This document shows positions 44,409-52,029 of a stretch of DNA of 64,000 bases, piece by piece (positions within the stretch are counted from its first letter, which is position 1; each line of letters opens with the position of its first letter). The stretch spans positions 1-64,000 of the forward strand of contig CACJEN010000002.1 of assembly GCA_902592445.1 (NCBI GenBank), in the 5' to 3' direction. The translations under genes and the position numbers were made by a program. Source of the stretch: an uncultured Pelagibacteraceae bacterium. Its GTDB lineage: Bacteria > Pseudomonadota > Alphaproteobacteria > Pelagibacterales > Pelagibacteraceae. The notes beneath the pieces were generated by a model. It saw only the letters and a list, made by a program, of their open reading frames with translations, was not told the origin of the DNA and made no database searches.

Positions 44409-45614
44409 ATGAAAATATTACTTTCAGCATACGCATGTGAACCAAATACAGGGTCTGAACCAAATGTTGGATGGAATTGGGCATTAGGATTATCAGATTT
44501 AGGACACAATGTAACTGTGATTACTAGAAAAAATAATGAGAGTAAAATCAAAAGATTTCTTTCCAATAAAAAAAAAAAAAAGATTAAATTTTTATATTAT
44601 GATTTACCATCCTGGCTACAATATTTAAAAAAAAAAAATTCTTTCTTTTTATATATCTATTATTATCTTTGGCAGTATCTATCTTTTAAAAACTACAAAC
44701 ATATTGCTTACAAGCATGATTTAGTTCATCACATAACTTTTGGCACTTATAGATTTCCATCATTTTTTTCAAAAATTAATAGACCATTGATATTTGGTCC
44801 TGTAGGTGGTGCAGAAACTACTCCTATAAATATAATTAAAACTCTTTCTTTAACACAACAACTCAGAGAATACTTAAGATATATAAGTAATTTTATTTTA
44901 GTAAATTTTAATTTTCAATTAATTTCATGTGTTAAAAATTCATATTTGGTTATATCAAGAACTGAAGAAACCAAAAAAGTTATTCAAAGATTAACAAAAA
45001 ATTATATACCCGTCATTTCTGAAATAGGAATTAATAGATCTTTTAAAAAAAAAATTTCAAATTCAAAAAATACTAATTATTTATTTGTAGGTAGACATAT
45101 TTACTGGAAAGGAGGAAGTTTAGTTATTCAATCATTCAATGAGGCACTAAAAAAAAATAAAAATATAAGGTTAAATTTTGTTGGGGATGGACCTCAAAAA
45201 AAAGAATGGATGAGTTTAGTTAAAAAATTTAAAATTCAAAAATTTGTAAAATTTCATCCATGGCAAAAACTTGCAAATATGAAGAATTTTTATAAAAAAA
45301 ATGATGTTTTTATTTTTCCTAGTTTTCATGATTCTGGTGCTGGGGTTGTAAACGAAGCTTTATCTTATTCATTACCGGTAATTTGCTTAGATTTAGGAGC
45401 CCCTGGTGCTAAAGTTGATTATAAATGTGGTTTTTTAATAAAAAGTAAAAAATTAACCTTAACGATAGATTTTTTAATTAAACAAATATCAAATAAAATT
45501 TTAATTCTTTCTCAAAATAAATCTTTGCTTAAAGAATTAAGCAATGGGGCATATATTAAATCAAAAAGCTTCACTTGGAAAAAGATCATCAAAATGGCCT
45601 ACAAAAACGTATGA
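44409..45614 (+). CDS. GT4-family glycosyltransferase
   Basis: The 401-residue protein opens with 'MKILLSAYACEPNTGSEPNVGWNWALGLSDLGH', a familiar start of one GT4 branch, and has the C-terminal nucleotide-sugar domain 'LFVGRHIYWKGGSLVIQSF', 'RLNFVGDGPQKKEWMSL' and 'FIFPSFHDSGAGVVNEALSYSLPVICLDLGAPG' with the retaining GT4 E-x7-E-like region. It adds one sugar of the repeat unit; donor and linkage cannot be read. It overlaps the GT2 gene by four bases. Confidence 0.87.
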   Translation: MKILLSAYACEPNTGSEPNVGWNWALGLSDLGHNVTVITRKNNESKIKRFLSNKKKKKIKFLYYDLPSWLQYLKKKNSFFLYIYYYLWQYLSFKNYKHIAYKHDLVHHITFGTYRFPSFFSKINRPLIFGPVGGAETTPINIIKTLSLTQQLREYLRYISNFILVNFNFQLISCVKNSYLVISRTEETKKVIQRLTKNYIPVISEIGINRSFKKKISNSKNTNYLFVGRHIYWKGGSLVIQSFNEALKKNKNIRLNFVGDGPQKKEWMSLVKKFKIQKFVKFHPWQKLANMKNFYKKNDVFIFPSFHDSGAGVVNEALSYSLPVICLDLGAPGAKVDYKCGFLIKSKKLTLTIDFLIKQISNKILILSQNKSLLKELSNGAYIKSKSFTWKKIIKMAYKNV

Positions 45615-46444
45615 AATCATCTCGAAAAATTTCTATTATTACCCCTTCATATAATCAAGGTAATTTTATTGAGGATGCAATCATATCAGTTATGAAACAA
45701 GGTTATTCAAATTACGAGCATATAATAGTTGATGGCGGTTCAACTGATGAAACACTTTCAATACTTAGAAAATATCCACATTTGATTTGGATATCTGAAA
45801 AAGATAAAGGTCAAACAGATGCTCTTCAAAAAGCACTACAAAAAGTTTCTGGCGATATAATTGGTTGGCTTAATGCAGATGATTATTATGATAAAAATAT
45901 TTTTTTTAAAGTTGAAAAAGAACTTAACATTGAAAATGTTGACGCTATATACGCGAATTTAAAATATGTTGATATAAACAAACTTTTAATTAGAGAAAGG
46001 ATTTCAAAATCATCTTATTTTTTAAGTAATAAATTTGTATCGAAGTTTATTTGTTTTATCCCATCAACTACATTTTTCTTTAAAAGAGAAATATTGAATG
46101 AAAAAATTTATTTTGATAAAAATATAAATTTTGGAATGGATAAAGATTTTTTTGCAAATATTTACCATAATAATTTTAAAATTAAAAAAATTGAAACAAA
46201 CTTTGCCTTTTTTAGATTACATGAAAATAATAAGTTTGAACACAAAAGAAATATTAATAATTTAATCAATGATACAAAAGAGGGCATTTTGATTTATAAT
46301 AAATATTCCAAACTCAAATTACCAAAAAACATCTTTGGATTTACAACATACTTAGTTATAAGATTTTTTATCAAAATATTAGGATTTTTAATATTTAACT
46401 TTTCAAAAAAAAAATTGAAATATGAAAATATTACAAGTTCATAA
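45611..46444 (+). CDS. GT2-family glycosyltransferase
   Basis: I start this gene at ATG 45611 (ATGA overlap with the GT4 stop), because the tracked start at 45575 adds 12 residues before the conserved 'KISIITPSYNQGNFIEDAI'. GT2 features follow: 'YSNYEHIIVDGGSTDET', 'EKDKGQTDALQKAL' and the D-x-D-like 'GWLNADDYY'. A C-terminal hydrophobic stretch may touch the membrane. It is an inverting transferase of the glycan pathway; sugar unknown. Its end overlaps the next gene by 23 bases. Confidence 0.87.
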   Translation: MKSSRKISIITPSYNQGNFIEDAIISVMKQGYSNYEHIIVDGGSTDETLSILRKYPHLIWISEKDKGQTDALQKALQKVSGDIIGWLNADDYYDKNIFFKVEKELNIENVDAIYANLKYVDINKLLIRERISKSSYFLSNKFVSKFICFIPSTTFFFKREILNEKIYFDKNINFGMDKDFFANIYHNNFKIKKIETNFAFFRLHENNKFEHKRNINNLINDTKEGILIYNKYSKLKLPKNIFGFTTYLVIRFFIKILGFLIFNFSKKKLKYENITSS

Positions 46445-47546
46445 CGAATACATTTACAGAGGTGGTGAAGAAACTGTATTAGAGGCTGAGAAAGAATTGC
46501 TTACTAGAAATGGACATGCTGTATATCAAATAATTAGAAGCAATAAAGTAGAGATAAAAAACTTATTTGATGTATTTAGAACATTAAGTCAAATCGCTTA
46601 TTCAAAAAAAAGTTTAAATATACTAGAGGAAAAAATTAACCAAAGAGATCTTCCAGATATTGTACATATACATAATATTTTTCCATTATGGACTTACTCA
46701 ATAATAGATTATTTTAATAAAAAAAATATTCCAATAGTAATGACATTACATAATTATAGATTAATTTGGGATACAATTAGTTTTTTTGATAAAGAGTTTT
46801 CTAAATTTGGCCTTTTCAAAAATTCAAGAATTTTAACATACATTGTATCTCGTATTTTTAATAAAAAAAAAAAATTAATTAAGAATGTTGATAAATTTAT
46901 TACATTTACAAATTTTACAAGAAATAAAATTTTAAGATCTGGTTTGTCTAAATCGAAAATTGAAATTAAACCTAATTTTCTTGTTAATAAGTTTAAAAAA
47001 AATAAACCTTTTTCAAAAAAAGAAAATGCAATATATGCATCAAGAATATCAAAAGAAAAGGGAGTAATTACATTATTGCAGGCTTGGGGCGATATTGATT
47101 TAAAACTTAATGTTTATGGAGATGGACCATTGTTTAAATTTTGTAAAACAAATCAAAATCAAAACATCAATTTTCATGGCAATAAAAAACGTGAATACGT
47201 CAATAAAAAAATTTCTAATTCTAAAATGTTAATCTTTCCATCTGAGTGGTATGAATGTATGCCAATGACAATACTTGAAGCTTTTAATGAAGGCACACTT
47301 GTAATAGCATCAAATATTGGAAGTATTTCAAATATTATAAAAAACTTTCATAATGGCATACTTTTTGAACCTGGTAATTCTAATGACTTGAATAAAAAAG
47401 TGAAATGGGCTCTGAAAAATCCAATACAATGTAACAAAATAGCCGATAATGCTAAAAAGATCTTTTTAGCTAAATACTCTGAAAACGTAAATTATAAATC
47501 GTTAATAAGTATTTATAGAAACACTATCAAGCAAAAGAAATTGTAA
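46422..47546 (+). CDS. GT4-family glycosyltransferase
   Basis: A 374-residue GT4 enzyme: 'ILQVHNEYIYRGGEETVLEAEKELL' is typical of the branch, 'IVHIHNIFPLWTYSI' and 'VMTLHNYRLIW' mark the acceptor domain, and 'YASRISKEKGVITLLQAW', 'VYGDGPLF' and 'SEWYECMPMTILEAFNEGTLVIASNIGS' the donor domain. It starts inside the GT2 gene by 23 bases, a tight coupling. Sugar specificity unknown. Confidence 0.87.
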   Translation: MKILQVHNEYIYRGGEETVLEAEKELLTRNGHAVYQIIRSNKVEIKNLFDVFRTLSQIAYSKKSLNILEEKINQRDLPDIVHIHNIFPLWTYSIIDYFNKKNIPIVMTLHNYRLIWDTISFFDKEFSKFGLFKNSRILTYIVSRIFNKKKKLIKNVDKFITFTNFTRNKILRSGLSKSKIEIKPNFLVNKFKKNKPFSKKENAIYASRISKEKGVITLLQAWGDIDLKLNVYGDGPLFKFCKTNQNQNINFHGNKKREYVNKKISNSKMLIFPSEWYECMPMTILEAFNEGTLVIASNIGSISNIIKNFHNGILFEPGNSNDLNKKVKWALKNPIQCNKIADNAKKIFLAKYSENVNYKSLISIYRNTIKQKKL

Positions 47547-47548
47547 AA

Positions 47549-48646
47549 ATGCCGAGAATTATTCACTATCTTCCGGAGTTCTTTCTGACACACCACGGCG
47601 TAACCGAAGCAATTCTACACATGATTAAAGCAAAAGAAAAATTAAAAAAAAAATTCAACATTTTATGTTCTAACGAAGAATTAAAAATAAATCATTCTTA
47701 TAAAAAACATAGATTGCCAATTAAACATTTATTTAGAAAAAAATTTTCTTTTCCCTTATTTTCAGGATTAGATTTTGAAAAATATAAAAATGATTTATTT
47801 ATTATCCATAGCGTTTTTACTTTACAAAATTATGTTTTGAGCAAATATTTGAAGTTTAATAATATAAATTATGTATTAATACCCCACGGCGGATATATAC
47901 ATAGAAATCTAAAAAAAAATTTTTTTACATTTATTTTAAAAAAAATATGGATTTTTTTTTTTGAAAGTGAAATTTTAAAAAATTCCAAACATATAATAGC
48001 ATTAACCAGTCGTGAAAAAAAAGATATTTTAAAAAATTTTAATATTTCAACAAATCATGTAAAAATTATAGAATATCCAATATTATTTAATAATTATCAA
48101 AGAGTCAAAAATAAAAAAAATATTATTTCGTCAGTATGTAGAGCGGATATATTTCACAAAGGATTGGATATTTCTCTTATAGCATTTGATTTATCTAATT
48201 TAAAAAATTTTGAATTTAGACTTCATTTAACACAATATTCAAAATCAAAAAATAAAATAGAAACAATAATTTCAGCACTTAAAAATAAAAAAAAAGTAAA
48301 AGTATTAAAACCAATTTATAAAAATAAAAAGATAGAATTATTAAAAAATTCAAAGATTGGACTGTTTACCTCAAGATATGAGGCGTTTGCAAGTAGTCTT
48401 TGGGAATCTTTATGGTATGGGCAAGAATGTGTCGTGTCAAATGATATGAATGTTGCACCATTGTTGAAAAAATTTAATATTGCCCATGTTTGTAAAAATA
48501 AACCCGAAATTTTGGCTAAAAATTTAATTATAGCATCAAATAAAATTAAAAACACTTCCTATAGAAGAAAAAAATTATTTAAATTTTTATCTCAAGAACA
48601 ATATGTAAAAAAAATTTTTAAATTAATTAATGAAGATATTAAATAA
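47549..48646 (+). CDS. GT4-like glycosyltransferase
   Basis: The 365-residue sequence is more diverged than the previous two but keeps the GT4 plan: 'GVTEAILHMIKA' near the start, 'NYVLIPHGGYIHRNLKK' (a common acceptor-site segment), 'SSVCRADIFHKGLDISLIAF', and 'LFTSRYEAFASSLWESLWYGQECVVSNDMNVAPL'. Composition is extreme (one 60-base line counts to 18% GC), with long Lys and Asn runs. It overlaps the GT26 gene by 17 bases. Confidence 0.8.
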   Translation: MPRIIHYLPEFFLTHHGVTEAILHMIKAKEKLKKKFNILCSNEELKINHSYKKHRLPIKHLFRKKFSFPLFSGLDFEKYKNDLFIIHSVFTLQNYVLSKYLKFNNINYVLIPHGGYIHRNLKKNFFTFILKKIWIFFFESEILKNSKHIIALTSREKKDILKNFNISTNHVKIIEYPILFNNYQRVKNKKNIISSVCRADIFHKGLDISLIAFDLSNLKNFEFRLHLTQYSKSKNKIETIISALKNKKKVKVLKPIYKNKKIELLKNSKIGLFTSRYEAFASSLWESLWYGQECVVSNDMNVAPLLKKFNIAHVCKNKPEILAKNLIIASNKIKNTSYRRKKLFKFLSQEQYVKKIFKLINEDIK

Positions 48647-49394
48647 TAGAATTAAAATAATAAACTATTTTATTAACTCTATATCTATAGAAGATGTTTT
48701 AAAATATATTCTTAATTTTAGTAAAAAAAAAAAATCAAAATTCATTTGTCTTTCGAATGTACATAGTTGTATCGAAAGTTTTAAAGATAATAAATTTAAG
48801 AAAGCACATAATTCTGCAGATTTAGCTTTAGCAGACGGAAGACCGATTTTTTGGGCATTGAGATTGTTAGGTTCAAAAAATGCAAAACATTTACCTGGTT
48901 ACTACGTCACAGAAAAGTTATGTGAACTTGCGCATAGAAAAAAACTAAATATCGGTTTTTATGGATCTACTGATGATAATTTAAATAAAATAAAAATAAA
49001 TTTAAAAAAAAAATATAAGAAACTTAAAATCAAATATGTTTTTTCACCACCATTTAGAAAATTAAAAAATGCAGAAAGTAAAAAAATAATTCTACAAATT
49101 AATAAATCTAAAGTTGATATTCTTTTTGTTTGTTTAGGTTGTCCCAAGCAAGAATTGTGGATGTATCAACATAGAAATAAACTAAACTGTACTATGCTCG
49201 GTATAGGAGCTGTTGCTGATTTTTTATCAGGCAACAAAATTTTACCTAATAAGTTTTTTGAATATTTGGGTTTGGCATGGTTTATAAGATTAATTACTGA
49301 GCCAAGACGGCTGTTTTGGCGTTATTTTTCAACAAACTTTCTTTTTATTTTTTTGTTCTTTCTTCAAATCACTGGATTAAAAAAATTCAAATAA
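48630..49394 (+). CDS. GT26 glycosyltransferase (WecG/TagA/CpsF family)
   Basis: A 254-residue protein with the family core: 'KFICLSNVHSCIESF', 'ADLALADGRPIFWALRLLG', 'IGFYGSTDDNL', 'VDILFVCLGCPKQELWMYQHR' and 'LGIGAVADFLSGNKILPNKFFEYLGLAWFIRL...EPRRLFWRY'. WecG and TagA move ManNAcA or ManNAc from UDP onto a lipid-linked GlcNAc. It probably adds the second sugar of a repeat unit. A second, more diverged GT26 gene lies at 51294. Confidence 0.92.
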   Translation: MKILNNRIKIINYFINSISIEDVLKYILNFSKKKKSKFICLSNVHSCIESFKDNKFKKAHNSADLALADGRPIFWALRLLGSKNAKHLPGYYVTEKLCELAHRKKLNIGFYGSTDDNLNKIKINLKKKYKKLKIKYVFSPPFRKLKNAESKKIILQINKSKVDILFVCLGCPKQELWMYQHRNKLNCTMLGIGAVADFLSGNKILPNKFFEYLGLAWFIRLITEPRRLFWRYFSTNFLFIFLFFLQITGLKKFK

Positions 49395-49482
49395 TTTTTT
49401 CCTTCACTAAAAAAATGAGTCAAAATGCTCTATTTTTTAACCTAGACAATAAATTTAAAATAAATAAACCTATGGTTGTATT

Positions 49483-50262
49483 ATGACTATTAAATCTTTA
49501 AGTTACGATTTTAGAGAATTAAGTGACGATCTTAACCAAAGAATAAAAGTTTTTAAATTAAATCAGCATCAAAAAGAACAAAGTTTTTCTTATGAGCAAA
49601 ACCAATTCGATATATATTTGTCTAATATTTTTGAAATCTTAATAAAAGTTATATTGTTTACTGCTAAAAAATTAGAGGTAAAAAAAATATCAATTGAAAT
49701 TTTTAAAATGATAAAAACATTATTTGACAAATTAATTTATAATATTTCAAAAGTTAATGAAAACTCGAATAAATTTATTTTAAAATCAAAAGCATTAGAA
49801 AAAAAATTAGAAGATCAAGAGAGCTTTATAAAACTAAATATTCAAGAAAATAAAGAACTTAAAAATGAGATTGGTAAAATCAATTCAGCACTATCAAAGA
49901 TATTAGATAATCCTGAAAATTTAGTAAAAAATTCTGTACCAGAAAATTTAGGTCATAATTCAATTTCAAAAGTTGATTTTTATCAAGAAGAAAATGTAAG
50001 ACTTGGAAGTGAATTAGTTGAAACAAAGAAAAAGTTCGAAATATTAAAAAGTGAAATAGAAAAATACGAACAACAAAGAAGCAATTTAATAACAAAAATA
50101 AATTCTGTTAATGATGCCTTAAATGACACAAATGTTTTAACAAATGTCTTTAGCAATGATATTAAACCAAAAGTAAATGTTATTGATCACAAAAAAATTG
50201 AGACTAAAAGTAATATCGATTTAAACGAACAGGTTAAAAATATATTTTCAAATAAAAGTTAA
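49483..50262 (+). CDS. coiled-coil protein of unknown function
   Basis: The 259-residue product has no signal peptide or motif I recognise. Residues ~70-90 are hydrophobic-amphipathic; ~95-140 ('KALEKKLEDQESFIKLNIQENKELKNEIGKI') and ~165-210 read as heptad coiled coils; the tail is Asn/Lys-rich. It follows an 88-base spacer, so it probably has its own promoter. Placement between GT26 and galE suggests a cytoplasmic scaffold or envelope-linked structural protein, which is inference only. Its stop shares TTAA with galE's stop. Confidence 0.6.
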   Translation: MTIKSLSYDFRELSDDLNQRIKVFKLNQHQKEQSFSYEQNQFDIYLSNIFEILIKVILFTAKKLEVKKISIEIFKMIKTLFDKLIYNISKVNENSNKFILKSKALEKKLEDQESFIKLNIQENKELKNEIGKINSALSKILDNPENLVKNSVPENLGHNSISKVDFYQEENVRLGSELVETKKKFEILKSEIEKYEQQRSNLITKINSVNDALNDTNVLTNVFSNDIKPKVNVIDHKKIETKSNIDLNEQVKNIFSNKS

Positions 50263-51251
50263 TAATTCTTATTTATTTTCTTTTCCCAATTAATAGCACT
50301 TAGTATAATTTTTTTGATATTATTATGCCTAGGTTTCCAATTTAATAATTTTTTAAATTTTTTCGTATTTGAATAAACTTGAGCTATATCACCAGGCCTT
50401 CTATTTAAATATACCACTGATACATTTTTTTTAATTCTTTTAAAAATATTTACAATTTGTTCAACTGAGTAACCTTTTCCATACCCGCAATTTAAAATAA
50501 ATGATTTTTTATTTTTCTTTAAGTAATCTAATCCTTTAATATGAATATCTGCAAGATCTGTTACATGAATGTAATCCCTAATACATGTACCATCTTTAGT
50601 TTTATAATTATTTCCAAATATTTTAACTTTTGAATTTTTTTTTAAACTTTGTATTGCTAAATTTTTTATTAAGTGTCCATGAGAGGTTTCGATTTCACCA
50701 ATTTTTCCAGAAGGACTTGCACCAGCAACATTAAAATATCTTAAAATTCCAAAATTATAATTATATTTTTTTTCAAATTTTTTTAATAATTCTTCACCTT
50801 TGAATTTTGTATAACCATAGTATCCACCTGGATCAGGTTTTTTATATTCACTTACGGCTCCTTTAACATTTCCGTAAACTGCACACGATGATGAAAAAAT
50901 TATATTTTTAACTGATGAATTTTTACAGGCTTCAATAAGATTTTTTGTTCCTATAACATTATTATTATAATACTTTTTTTTATTTTTTTCTGCCTCACTA
51001 ACATTTAAGTAAGCAGCCAGATGAATTATTGAGTTAATATTGTTGTTCTTTATAATTTTTATGAGTTCCCTCTTTTTTTTGATATCACCTTGAATAAATT
51101 TGGCCTTTTTATTAATTAATCTTTTATATCCAGTTACCAAATTATCTAAGATTATTACTTTATTTTTAGTTTTAACTAAATTTTCAACAATATGGCTTCC
51201 AATATATCCAGCGCCACCCGTAACTAAAATATTTTTATGATTATTTTTCAT
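50259..51251 (-). CDS. galE: UDP-glucose 4-epimerase
   Basis: A 330-residue extended SDR: NAD loop 'VTGGAGYIGSHIVENL', 'FSSSCAVYGNVKG', catalytic Tyr-Lys in 'GYYGYTKFKGEELL', 'LRYFNVAGASPSGKIGE' and 'CIRDYIHVTDLADIHIKGL', all typical of GalE. It interconverts UDP-Glc and UDP-Gal (or the N-acetyl forms), supplying the locus. It faces its neighbours, with 42 bases before the divergent GT26-like gene for promoters. Confidence 0.93.
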   Translation of the reverse strand: MKNNHKNILVTGGAGYIGSHIVENLVKTKNKVIILDNLVTGYKRLINKKAKFIQGDIKKKRELIKIIKNNNINSIIHLAAYLNVSEAEKNKKKYYNNNVIGTKNLIEACKNSSVKNIIFSSSCAVYGNVKGAVSEYKKPDPGGYYGYTKFKGEELLKKFEKKYNYNFGILRYFNVAGASPSGKIGEIETSHGHLIKNLAIQSLKKNSKVKIFGNNYKTKDGTCIRDYIHVTDLADIHIKGLDYLKKNKKSFILNCGYGKGYSVEQIVNIFKRIKKNVSVVYLNRRPGDIAQVYSNTKKFKKLLNWKPRHNNIKKIILSAINWEKKINKNY

Positions 51252-51293
51252 TTATAAAAACAATAATCTATAATTATAATAAATTAAAATTTA

Positions 51294-52028
51294 ATGAATA
51301 AATTAATATTTGAAAAAATTACCTTTGTTAATTTAAAACACAAAGAATTAAACGAAATATTTAAACATGATGGGTTATTTTTGTTTCCATCAGCTCCTGG
51401 TTTAGCAAGTATTATTGATAAGAAAAAATACTATAATTCACTTCAAAAGGCAGATTTGGTATTTTTTGATAGTAGTTTTTTTATCTTACTTCTTAGACTT
51501 TTTAAAAATATATCTCCAATAAGAGTCTCGGGATACAAATTTTTAGAACTATATTTTAATTTTTTGAGAAAAAATAAAAAATCTAAAATATTTCTAATAG
51601 ATCCCTCAAAAAAAAAATCAGTTAATAACAAATTGCTAATAAACAAATTAGGTATAAAAAATAATAAAATTTTTAGTTTTGTAGCACCTTTTTATAATCC
51701 AAATAATTTAAATGACAAAAATTTGTTGAAATACATACATAAATTTAAACCAAACGTAATATTAATAAATATTGGTGGAGGAACACAAGAAATTTTGGGC
51801 AGTTATTTGAAAAGTAAAATAAAATTTAAGTGTAAAATAATTTGTACTGGTGCTGCCATCTCATTTTTTACAAAAGACCAAGCTCCAATTAATAATTTTA
51901 TAGATAAATTTTATCTGGGTTGGTTGATTAGATCAATTTTTAATCCATTTTCTTTTCCAAAAAGATTAATTTATGCATTAAAACTTATAAAAATTGTTAA
52001 AAATAGTAATTGTAAAATAATAAAATAA
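51294..52028 (+). CDS. diverged GT26-like glycosyltransferase
   Basis: The 244-residue protein parallels the WecG/TagA plan: 'GLFLFPSAPGLASI', 'ADLVFFDSSFFILLLRLF', 'VSGYKFLELYF', 'KIFLIDP', 'NVILINIGGGTQEILGSYL' and 'ICTGAAISFFTKDQAPINNFIDKFYLGWLIR'. The usual 'GxPKQE' is replaced by 'GGGTQE' and 'ADGxP' by 'FDSSFF', so substrate use probably differs from the 48630 paralogue. It is the last glycan gene, one base before a metabolic FAD/GcvT gene. Confidence 0.72.
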   Translation: MNKLIFEKITFVNLKHKELNEIFKHDGLFLFPSAPGLASIIDKKKYYNSLQKADLVFFDSSFFILLLRLFKNISPIRVSGYKFLELYFNFLRKNKKSKIFLIDPSKKKSVNNKLLINKLGIKNNKIFSFVAPFYNPNNLNDKNLLKYIHKFKPNVILINIGGGTQEILGSYLKSKIKFKCKIICTGAAISFFTKDQAPINNFIDKFYLGWLIRSIFNPFSFPKRLIYALKLIKIVKNSNCKIIK

Positions 52029-52029
52029 T

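Noticed and set aside
32435-52028. Identification with the SAR11 hypervariable region between 23S and 5S rRNA genes
   Set aside because: The content fits a hypervariable glycan locus, but no rRNA gene is in the window, so the location cannot be claimed.
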